NCBI GenBank assembly: GCA_021399445.1
Contig: JAJTUQ010000002.1
Coordinates: 4,464,001 to 4,528,000, forward strand
From: Xylogone sp. PMI_703
Taxonomy: Eukaryota > Ascomycota > Leotiomycetes
Reading direction: 5' to 3'
Length of the DNA: 64,000 nucleotides
In this document: piece by piece, positions 56,002 to 64,000 of the stretch
Layout of the letters: every line of letters starts with the position of its first letter
Position numbering within the stretch: position 1 is the first letter of the stretch
The notes under the pieces: generated by a model
Databases searched by the model: none
What the model saw: the letters and a program-made list of their open reading frames with translations, nothing else
Told to the model about the DNA's origin: nothing
Program-made: the position numbers and the translations under genes

Positions 56002-56401
56002 GTAAGTGCTCCTGTTCTGGCTGCTGTTAGCTTGCTTGCTGCGTGCCCTCAATTTCTTTCTGCCGTCAACCGAGAAAAAAGATAGATGCGAATTACCGGA
56101 TGACGCTGCCAGAACTGGTAAAATGATGGTGGAAAATTGCTTCATCCAAACATCACAGACGTGGCAGAAAAAAAGCGTATGCGGTGTGACTTGTTCGGTG
56201 GATCAATTCCATCCTCGGGATGCAAGTCGCTCTCGAAAACCAGTCTGGTTGGTACAGCGGTGAGATGCTGTACCCCAACAACCGTAATTGCGGGAGCTGC
56301 TCGAGGCTATAACGAAAATCAGCATCTTCGGCTCAGATCATCACACTTGTGCCATTTTCTCTTCGACTACTTTTGTTTTTACTGACGACCATTTTGAACA
56401 G
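56002..56401 (+). other. Probable 5' UTR intron of ACL2
   Basis: A strong donor (CTG|GTAAGTGC) at 56002 pairs with an acceptor AACAG at 56401, 28 bases before the ATG. A branch-point-like TACTGAC lies about 20 bases before the acceptor. At 400 nt it is long compared with most introns here. Needs no frame, so it is inferred from signals only. Confidence 0.55.
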
Positions 56402-56429
56402 TAAAACATACCTCTCATAATTTTCCACA

Positions 56430-58371
56430 ATGTCCGCCAAATCCATCTCAGAAGCCGACGGCAAGGCTATCATCAACTACCATCTCACTCGGGCGCCTGT
56501 CATCAAGCCTTCCCCTCTTCCTGCCTCCTCAACTCACAACCCTCCCCCAAAACTCGCCTCCCTATACTTCCCTGAAGACGAAGACGTCAATGCGATCCTC
56601 GACCAGGCCGAATCCACATACCCATGGCTGCTCGCCCCCGGCGCAAAGTTCGTTGCAAAGCCAGATCAGCTCATCAAGCGACGAGGCAAGAGCGGTCTTT
56701 TGGCGCTGAACAAGACATGGTCGGAGGCGAAGGAATGGATTGCGGCTCGCGCAGGAAAGCCACAAAAAGTCGAGACTGTTGTGGGTAATCTGCGACAGTT
56801 TTTGGTGGAGCCATTTGTGCCTCATCCAGATGGAACTGAGTACTATATCAACATTAACTCCGTGAGAGAGGTACGTTTTGCGAATTTTCCCAATATCAGA
56901 TGTGCAAGGCGGGGTTCTGCCTGCAAGGTAGCAGTGAGGGGCACATGGCCAGAAGCGACAAAGTTGTCGAATTCGAGTTCCCAATGGGGCAATGCATCTT
57001 AGACAATTTCAAGCGAAGGCGTATGAGGCATTACCCTATGAGCTTGTAGGAAAATCTACAAATTCCCTTGCGGGGGATGCCATTGCTCTTTTAAACCTTG
57101 GAAGAAGCTCGTTTCGCTTCGGGTTCGGCCGTGGGTTGCGGACGAGCGGATGGCACATTGCCAACCGAGTCGGGACGGCCCACTTTCGTCATCCCCTTCC
57201 TGCCCAGAGACATCCTCTTAATGATCCAACGCCGTTTAATCGGCACCGGCGTCTAATAGACGCTGGCTAACCTTCTCATCTTCTCCTTTCATCCAATGAG
57301 ACTTCTTCGTACCCTCGACTCCGTGTGCTAACTTTCCGTCTTTAGGGTGACTGGATCCTTTTCACACACGAGGGTGGTGTTGATGTCGGTGATGTTGACG
57401 CAAAAGCAGAGAAGATTCTCATTCCAGTCGACTTGTCTGAATATCCATCCAACCAGGAGCTTGCTGCCACACTTCTAAAGAACGTTCCCAAGGGCGTCCA
57501 CAACGTCCTTGTTGACTTCATCACCAGACTCTATGCTGTCTATGTTGACTGCCAGTTCACCTACCTAGAGATCAACCCCTTAGTGGTCATCCCAAATGCC
57601 GATGCCACATCCGCGGAGGTCCACTTCTTGGATTTGGCTGCTAAGCTAGATCAAACTGCTGAGTTCGAGTGCGGTGTCAAATGGGCTATTGCTCGATCGC
57701 CAGCTGCTCTTGGCTTGACTGCTCCCAAGGCTGCTGATGGAAAGGTCAACGTCGATGCTGGCCCACCAATGAGCTTCCCAGCTCCTTTTGGTCGTGAACT
57801 AAGCAAGGAAGAAGCCTATATTGCTGAGCTCGATGCTAAGACCGGTGCTTCCCTCAAGCTTACTGTCCTCAACCCCAACGGCCGCGTATGGACCCTGGTT
57901 GCTGGTGGTGGTGCATCAGTCGTTTACGCCGATGCCATTGCCAGCGCAGGTTTTGCTAATGAGTTGGCCAACTACGGTGAATACTCTGGTGCCCCCACCG
58001 AGACTCAAACCTACCACTACGCACGAACCGTCTTGGACCTCATGCTCCGTGCTCCGCTTACTGAGAAGGGTAAGGTGCTCTTTATCGGAGGTGGTATCGC
58101 CAACTTCACCAACGTCGCATCTACATTCAAGGGTTTGATTCGCGCTCTTCGCGAGTATAGCACGACTTTGATCGAGCACAAAGTTCAAATCTGGGTTCGT
58201 CGTGCAGGTCCTAACTACCAAGAGGGTTTGAAGAACATCAAGTCCGTTGGTCAGGAGCTGAAGCTTGACATGCACGTCTATGGTCCAGATATGCACGTCA
58301 GTGGTATTGTCCCTCTTGCTCTTATCCCAGGTCGTTTGGAGCAGAGCACCATCAAGGAATATAGCGGTTAA
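56430..58371 (+). CDS. ACL2: ATP-citrate lyase, small (N-terminal half) subunit ACL2
   Basis: Two exons, 56430-56870 and 57346-58371, give 488 aa in phase. It corresponds to the N-terminal part of animal ATP-citrate lyase. The ATP-grasp half has LIKRRGKSGLLALNKTW, FLVEPFVPH, GDWILFTHEGGVDVGD and FTYLEINPLVV. The CoA-ligase half contains the citrate-binding region, with VAGGGASVVYADAIASAGFA and FIGGGIANFTNVASTFKG. The intron of 475 nt interrupts the ATP-grasp domain between SVRE and GDWILF and is long for this genome. A second, probably untranslated intron lies in the leader. Together with ACL1 it makes cytosolic acetyl-CoA. Codon bias is strong, as in its partner. Strong call. Confidence 0.95.
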
Positions 58372-59801
58372 GTCGACTGATGTAGATGTATGATTGGGTT
58401 TTGGGTTTGGCACTTGAGAGCTTCGACGTTTGTTATGTCGGCCTTGGACAGGAGGCATTGGGCAGTCTGTGGCGCATAAACCAGTCGTGTTAATAGAGTC
58501 TGAAAAAATAGATACTCATAATTTTGACGTTCTCAGAAAAGGTCTTAGGGAAATTACACCAAAAATGTAGCTCTAAAAGAAGTCTGTTCAACTCTAGCAT
58601 GAGTGAAGAATTGATTTATAGAACCCCTGGCACATGATTCGAATCCAGAAAATGCGATTTGGATTCGAACCGTCAACTTCACTCCATCTTCTTCCTATTC
58701 CTAACCCTGCACGAGCACATGTTACATTCCACCAATATCTATTCGTGGTGCTGCTAATTTCCTGATCTGGAATCTCTTTTGTCCGCCCTGATTCATTTGG
58801 GTTACGGTCACACTACCAATATGTTCGGTACCAAGCCTACATCTTAGCGATCTGATTACCTATCCCCTTTTTCGCGGCAACAAGTACGGAGGACGAAGAC
58901 GGTTAGTCGCAACATCTAGCAAATAGCCGTGAACTTTCAGCTTTGAAGTATATAATTACAATACCTCGTATGTTGGTGCGCAGACTCAGCTTTGTGGGGC
59001 GCGCCCAAGTCACGAGTGGTATCGCCCAGGAACAATACTCTTAGGGCCAAGATGCTTCATGATCTTGGTACTTCGTATGCACTCTCCTGACTGTCTACCG
59101 TTATATGCTTGGTGATGAGAGCGAGAGAACAAAAAAACAAGAAACAATGGCGATTTTCGACCAGACAAACCGATTCTGAACCTGCTTGACGCACTCGTTC
59201 GTCCTTGAAATGCCCATATTCAAACGTTTTCATCATGCTCGGTCCGTTGTACGGAATACGGCTGTTTGTGCCTGATCAGCGCGCCCTTAGTTTCTGTTTA
59301 AGCATTTCAGAGGATCGCCATTGTGCTGCGAGCTACCATTGAATTACAGCAGAGACATTATTGGACAGTGTCTGCTCTTTTAATACGAGATCTAGTCCTA
59401 TCCTATAATGGCGCTTGCCCCGTATTCCGTTGCGACCCCTTGTCAGCACGACCCTTACCGTATCGGTCCTGCGCTGTAACCGTAACGTTATTGATGGCAG
59501 CTGCTGCCCACACGATTTAATCTTTCCTTCCTCGAAATCATATCATCCCTTCAAAAACACCCCCCTTTGCTCTTTCCTCCAGGAATTCTTTCCCATTCAC
59601 GTCGCTCACTCACTTTCGCTTTTCTGTCGCTTTCTTCTTGACTTCTCTCACTCGTTCACTGGGATTTTTTTACTACCATCGCTTACCTTTGATTCACTTA
59701 CTCCCATATCCAATTGCTCCCGCATCCGTAAACGCCGAAACTCAGCGGTAATAATCAACAGACATAGAATAATCGAATAGTTCTTAAGGAGATCGGTCAC
59801 G
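58372..59801. other. Intergenic region before the glucanosyltransferase gene
   Basis: 1.43 kb without a supported gene. It contains the inverted TFIIIC-like sites at 58636-58671. The right end (about 59520-59740) is pyrimidine-rich and probably holds the GEL promoter and leader. Short frames here (59323-59520, 59415-59780) overlap and look like chance. Confidence 0.5.
58636..58671. repeat. Inverted repeat made of two B-box-like sequences
   Basis: The minus strand at 58671-58661 reads GGTTCGAATCC, a perfect match to the RNA polymerase III B-box (TFIIIC site). The plus strand at 58636-58646 reads GATTCGAATCC, one base off. The two face each other, 14 bases apart, with 10-bp complementary arms (58638-58647 and 58660-58669). 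Neither has a foldable T-arm or an A-box at tRNA distance, so it is not a tRNA gene. Confidence 0.6.
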
Positions 59802-61539
59802 ATGTCGAGCGTAAGTCAACTACCCGAATGGAATTGCGGTCGCAATATTTCGGGGCTCTTTTTGTATGGCGCCATACTCAACATCTCTTTCAGTTACGTC
59901 TCGGCTTCTTGGCCCTCTGCGCTCAAGTCGCGCTCGCTGTTACACCAATCGAAGTCAAGGGTGGTAACTTCGTCAACTCTGTTACGGGCGACAAGTTCGA
60001 GATCATCGGCGTGGCATACCAGCCTAAAGGATCATCCGGATATGACCCTTCAAGCGGCGTGGACCCTTTGAGCGACGGAGACGTCTGTCTTCGTGATGCG
60101 GTGCTCATGCAACAACTGGGTGAGTTGGAGTGATAACGTCCAGCCTCGGTGCTGGAGTCTGTCTTAGACCGGGGTGGGGCTGATGAGCATGCAGGTGTGA
60201 ACGCTATTCGCGTTTACAACGTCGATCCGGATCTTAACCACGACTTGTGTGCAAGTATCTTTAACCTTGTGCGTACCCCTGGCTATAAGTTATTGGACTA
60301 CTCGATATGAACAAGCCATTAATATTTGATAGGCCGGTATCTATATGCTGCTCGATGTGAACTCTCCTTTGGTTGGTGAGAGCATTGACCGTACCGCTCC
60401 TTGGACCAGCTACTATGCTGGTTACCTTAACCGTACATTTGCTGTTGTCGAGGCTTTCAAGAACTATCCCAATACTCTCTTGTTCTTCTCTGGTAACGAG
60501 ATCATCAACGATGAGAACACTAGCAAGCTTGACCCTCAATACATCAGGGTGAGTTGCGTCTTCATATGCGGTTATCCCTCTATCTAACCATATCCAGGCT
60601 GTCACCCGTGACCTCAAGAACTATGTAGCAAAGCACTCCGAGCGTAACATTCCAGTTGGTTACAGTGCCGCTGATTACCGTGATGCTCTTGTCGACACAT
60701 GGAACTACATGCAATGCAGTCTTACTGGAGATGACTCTGACCCATCTCGTGTTGATATCTTCGGACTTAACAGCTACTCCTGGTGCGGCGACTCCTCCTA
60801 CACCATTTCCGGATATGATGGCTTCCCGAAGAACTTCACTGGTTCCAGTGTCCCAGTCTTCTTCTCTGAATACGGCTGCAATGTACCATACCCACGTCTC
60901 TTCACCGAGGTTCAATCCATCTTCGGTCCGGACCTCATCAATACGTTGGCAGGAGGACTTGTCTACGAGTACTCCCAGGAGCCATCGAACTACGGTTTGG
61001 TTGTTCTTAACAACAATGGTTCAGTGCAACTTCTTGGTGATTATGACACCCTCCAAAAGCAGTACAACGCTCTTGATGTAACTGCCCTTGAATCTACTAA
61101 GCCATTGAATACCACGGCCAAGCCACCAAAGTGTTCTGCCTCTCTCATCAAGACATCCTTCTTCAGCAAGAACTTCACTCTTCCAGACGTCCCACCCGGA
61201 GCACAAGATATCATTGACAATGGTGTTAAGCCCGCTCCCTCAGGCAAGATCGTCCAAGTTAGCAACCTCAAGGTGAAGCAGGTTGTCCAAGACAGCAAAG
61301 GAAATGTCCTGACCGGCCTTACTCTCAAGGCTTTGTCCGATAATGAGAGCAATACGCCTAACGGAACCACCACTTCCAGTTCATCCTCCTCTTCTGGCTC
61401 TTCTTCAGGTTCTTCTAGCGGCTCCTCCACTAGCTCTGCTCCCAGCTCTACCCACTCTCACAATGCAGGTGGCAGAATTGAGGCTAGCGGCTCTATGCTT
61501 ATGGCTGCATTGATGGGATTGGGTTTGATGGCCTTGTAA
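59802..61539 (+). CDS. GEL1: GPI-anchored beta-1,3-glucanosyltransferase, GH72 (Gel/Gas family)
   Basis: Five exons, 59802-59810, 59894-60119, 60195-60268, 60333-60548 and 60598-61539, give 488 aa in phase. The first exon is only nine bases (MSS); joined to exon 2 it yields a good signal peptide (MSSLRLGFLALCAQVALA). The GH72 domain has acid/base E159 in FFSGNEIIND and nucleophile E266 in FFSEYGCN. GSSGYDP, VNAIRVYNVDP and LNSYSWCG are also diagnostic. There is no C-terminal Cys-rich X8/CBM43 domain, so it belongs to the GH72-minus subgroup. A Ser-rich stalk leads to a GPI signal (about N464 onward, ending LMAALMGLGLMAL). The enzyme lengthens beta-1,3-glucan chains in the cell wall. Codon bias suggests high expression. 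Confidence 0.93.
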
Positions 61540-62373
61540 TTCATAGAGATGACGGCTTGTAAATAGTACCTTTGCGTTGTCTTGGCGCTTCATGTCATGC
61601 TATGTCACCCGTGTCCAATGGGATGCTTGAGTTGGGGTGAGTTTAGGGGTTTAATGCTGTACTTAGTCTAGCGTATGAGAAAGTAAATCGATTTTGTTAT
61701 TATTAATCTTCAATTGTAAAAGTATTCCAAGAGGCAATGTGATGTGACAATCTGACATACGGTATCTATTACAGCATGAAGTACTATATAAACTTCCTTA
61801 TTGGCGTAATTTCCCTTGGACTATGGGACAAGTTACTAGCATCATTATTTGATTAGTCCTAACTGTAAGCTTGCCAGAACCAACAAGTCAACAGAGAAAT
61901 AAAGACATTGCTAATGATTTCTTCGATTGCTCCGTATAATATTCAAGATATCCCCTCGGAATTGTTCATAAATTTATACAAGATATAAAGTACAACACCA
62001 GTAACTATATTCTCTCGTACCAAGGAGAGTTACACATTTAGGGACGAACATACATTTAGGTTGGATATTTTGATTAGAAACTCGGTCTCTCCAGAAAGAG
62101 AAGAGAGATGTAAAGCATAACAAGTTCTTGATAAAAAGTGGACGGCTTGAATTCCCAGCGCCGAGAGATTCAGCGTGATCTTGTTTGAAATAAATATAGA
62201 CAATGACATCGTATTTTGAAAGCCCTACGCACTGAGCGCGGAGCGCCGGTTTGCCCTAGGTATCTCACACGTAGATTCAATCCATCAAATGATCTCCATC
62301 ACGAAAAGTAGCACTATCAATTCACGCTGCTTGTGCATCACGTACTTGCCCAGAGCTTCCCAAGGCAAACGCA
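61540..62373. other. Intergenic region
   Basis: 834 bases, AT-rich between 61680 and 62220. No gene or repeat recognised; it holds the GEL 3' UTR and the promoter of the next gene. Confidence 0.5.
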
Positions 62374-63486
62374 ATGTGCTATAAAGAACGAAACAGATAC
62401 AGCTGTGGCTGTGAGGAGAAAGGAGAGAAGCAAACCTGCATTCCCAAGATGGCAGACAAACAACAAGAATGCGCTGGTCCGAGCAAGAAGACCCTTATGC
62501 TTCCTTACCCCTGCAAGAAATGCCGTGGAGAGACCTGGTTGAAGCGTCTGCAGGGCAAGGCTCATGCCAGAAGCTACCTGGAGAGGGTCCGTGACGAAGA
62601 AGCCCAGGAGATGGTTGGTTCTGGTACTCATGGAGGAACAGTCGACACAAAGAAAAGCTCTGGAGAATCGACCCTCATTCCAGCCAAGGAAGACGTAGTC
62701 AAGGATATCCCAATCCCATCTATCAAGATTGATAACTCGTTCTGCCGTGCAGATGAGAGCCACATTCAACCCGTCAATGGCTTCCTCAGAACATCAAACA
62801 CTAAATACATCGACGATTCTGAGTACGCCGAGTGGCTAAAGCGCAGAAACCGATTTTCATGGACCCCAAGCGTCGATATCAGCGAATACGTGACTAGAAA
62901 GAAAGCCGGTCTCCTTGACGACACTGAATCCTTTGAGCAAGACGCTGAAGATGAATATGATCATCCTTTCTTCGTTTCTGGCGCTCTTCCCTATGTCGAA
63001 ACCACCGCGTTGACTGGTAATGAAGATGAAAAGGAGACACACCCAGGCCTGAATGAGGAACGCGGTCAACTCGTAGTTGCTCCTTTGGATGATAATGACA
63101 ATGTCTATGGGCACGACCAAGCTGCTTCGTCCACTCAATTCAAGGAACTTTTTACTTCAATCAAAGGAGCCAAAAAAGGAAGAGGTAGAGGAGCCGCTTT
63201 GAAGGCCTTATTCCGTCGCCTGTTCAGCCGTGCTGGAAAAGAGAAGAACAATAGCAGCGCCGGTTACATTAGGCTCAGGAGCGAGGATAAGGAGAACAAC
63301 AAGCCTCGAGGATCGACGACGAGCGGAGCCGAGGATCAGGGTAGTAATGCGACTAGCCAAGACACTGCTGTTAACAAGTTTTCTTGTGAAGGATCTGATA
63401 AGGACCAGGAATTCGCAAAGAATAAATGCTGGCCTGAACCCATCAAGCCGGTGTACACTGTTGATAAGGATGATGCAAGCCTTTGA
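62374..63486 (+). CDS. Fungal hypothetical protein with Cys-rich N-terminus
   Basis: Single exon of 370 aa, not recognised. The first 50 residues are Cys-rich: C2, C11, C13, C22, C33, C47 and C50 (MCYKERNRYSCGC, PYPCKKC), which could bind zinc. The remaining part is hydrophilic, with acidic blocks (DDTESFEQDAEDEYDHP), a basic segment (GAKKGRGRGAALKALFRRLF) and many Glu/Asp/Lys residues. The start is the first ATG of the open frame and places the Cys motif at the extreme N-terminus, a pattern I associate with small Pezizomycotina proteins of unknown role. No signal peptide. Open frame of this length, with sensible composition, supports a real gene; the function is unknown. Confidence 0.7.
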   Translation: MCYKERNRYSCGCEEKGEKQTCIPKMADKQQECAGPSKKTLMLPYPCKKCRGETWLKRLQGKAHARSYLERVRDEEAQEMVGSGTHGGTVDTKKSSGESTLIPAKEDVVKDIPIPSIKIDNSFCRADESHIQPVNGFLRTSNTKYIDDSEYAEWLKRRNRFSWTPSVDISEYVTRKKAGLLDDTESFEQDAEDEYDHPFFVSGALPYVETTALTGNEDEKETHPGLNEERGQLVVAPLDDNDNVYGHDQAASSTQFKELFTSIKGAKKGRGRGAALKALFRRLFSRAGKEKNNSSAGYIRLRSEDKENNKPRGSTTSGAEDQGSNATSQDTAVNKFSCEGSDKDQEFAKNKCWPEPIKPVYTVDKDDASL

Positions 63487-63894
63487 ACACACCTGAAGCC
63501 TCAAAAGGGAGAGTTTTCAAATCGACATGCCAATGAAGGTTGCATTGCCTTTGTGGCATCTATGCTCTGCGTCATGCAAGTTGGTGTACAGGTCTCTTTA
63601 TGAGATCGATGGCTGGTTGGTACGATTTGACTCATCGAACAGAAGAGAAGGAAACTGTGGATACTCCCAGAGTATAATAAAACAAGATATAAACCCACAT
63701 TATCTGCAACACTGGTGAACAAAATACACCGAGAACTATGTGATATTCCATCTCAAATATTGCCATAGCTAACATAAGCCCACCTACCATACCCCATTTT
63801 CGTAACATAGTACTCCATACACATGCAGCCACCACTTTCCTATAAACGCCAAGAATTTTCATAAGTTTCCGGTTGCCGTGAGGCACAAGATATC
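63487..63894. other. Convergent 3' spacer
   Basis: 408 bases between the Cys-rich hypothetical gene and the probable end of a minus-strand gene. Several AT-rich runs (AATAAAAC near 63674) could serve 3'-end formation. Overlapping minus frames are not supported. Confidence 0.5.
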
Positions 63895-64000
63895 TCATAG
63901 TTTCGTCACAATATCCCTAGTAGAATCACTCAACCTCCTATGCGGCTGTGGGGGTGGGCGTGGCGGCTGCGAGCTACTCGGGCCTGCAGCTTCTGATCCT
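63895..64000 (-). CDS. Probable C-terminus of a protein cut by the window edge
   Basis: An open frame enters from the right edge on the minus strand and ends at a TGA at 63897-63895. The last codons read GPSSSQPPRPPPQPHRRL followed by SDSTRDIVTKL. The Pro-rich, then Ser/Asp-ending composition looks like a real protein tail, but only 34 codons are visible, so the call is tentative and no family is assigned. Confidence 0.4.
   Translation of the reverse strand, partial: GSEAAGPSSSQPPRPPPQPHRRLSDSTRDIVTKL

Larger units (their letters stand above)
54408..56429. promoter_or_regulatory. Shared divergent region of ACL1 and ACL2 (2 kb)
   Basis: About 2 kb between the start codons of the two ATP-citrate lyase subunits, so it must serve both promoters and both leaders. 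It contains a 9-base tandem repeat at 55232-55262 and repeated TGACCGCCCT units at about 55359-55395. A probable 400-nt leader intron lies in front of ACL2. Open frames in the region overlap each other and are not supported. Coordinated carbon-source regulation is expected from the pathway, but no regulator site is proven. Confidence 0.6.

Noticed and set aside
56992..57270. 92-codon frame within the ACL2 intron as a separate gene
   Set aside because: Removing the whole 475-nt intron restores a full-length family match; the frame has no domain or signals. Kept only as part of the long-intron finding.
58636..58671. tRNA gene suggested by GGTTCGAATCC
   Set aside because: The T-stem does not pair (GACGG against CCAAA) and no A-box lies at the right distance on either strand.

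Overview
The window is nuclear DNA of a filamentous ascomycete (Pezizomycotina), best guess Leotiomycetes. This rests on four things. Genes are monocistronic with mostly 50-80 nt GT-AG introns. ATP-citrate lyase is split into two divergent subunit genes. There is a fungal DASH kinetochore subunit (DAD1). There is a GPI-anchored GH72 beta-1,3-glucanosyltransferase. The class is an inference; I could run no database search. Exon-intron models were built by hand and each closes in frame.

Layout. 1-6.2 kb: N-terminal part of a DENN-domain gene (minus strand), then about 5 kb with no supported gene. 6.2-14.3 kb: box C/D snoRNP factor BCD1, a doubtful small basic orphan, wybutosine enzyme TYW2/TRM12, and a large TBC Rab-GAP. 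14.9-20.6 kb: an SDR oxidoreductase, a mucin-like secreted protein with a Cys-rich tail, and a small Ser-rich orphan. 21.6-31.3 kb: DAD1, a Rho4-type GTPase, a sphingoid-base-phosphate phosphatase, a PPIL3-type cyclophilin, an arrestin-fold protein and SEN54. 32.6-38.4 kb: a nuclear-looking protein with a duplicated, unrecognised domain, ZPR1, and an RNase P/MRP Rpr2/Snm1-family subunit. 38.8-51.3 kb: lariat debranchase DBR1, Elongin C, mitochondrial 3-oxoacyl-ACP reductase OAR1, SUMO E1 subunit UBA2, queuosine-salvage protein Qng1, an amidase, and a DNA polymerase delta small subunit. 52.4-58.4 kb: the divergent ACL1/ACL2 pair. 59.8-64 kb: a GH72 glucanosyltransferase, a Cys-rich orphan, and the tail of another gene.

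How the genes relate. Most are housekeeping genes. RNA-processing functions are notably frequent: BCD1, TYW2, SEN54, the Rpr2/Snm1 subunit, DBR1 and Qng1. The Rpr2/Snm1-family gene and DBR1 share a 325-bp divergent promoter. Other close divergent pairs are RHO4/phosphatase, cyclophilin/arrestin, ELC1/OAR1, UBA2/QNG1 and ACL1/ACL2. The ACL pair makes cytosolic acetyl-CoA for lipid and sterol synthesis and acetylation. I saw no transposon, CRISPR array, rRNA gene, foldable tRNA gene or secondary-metabolite cluster.

The best candidates for something undescribed are: the tandem-domain protein at 32628-34928; an inverted pair of TFIIIC B-box-like sites at 58636-58671 with no tRNA around them; RGG tails on both SEN54 and DBR1; and the secreted mucin with a 14-cysteine C-terminus.
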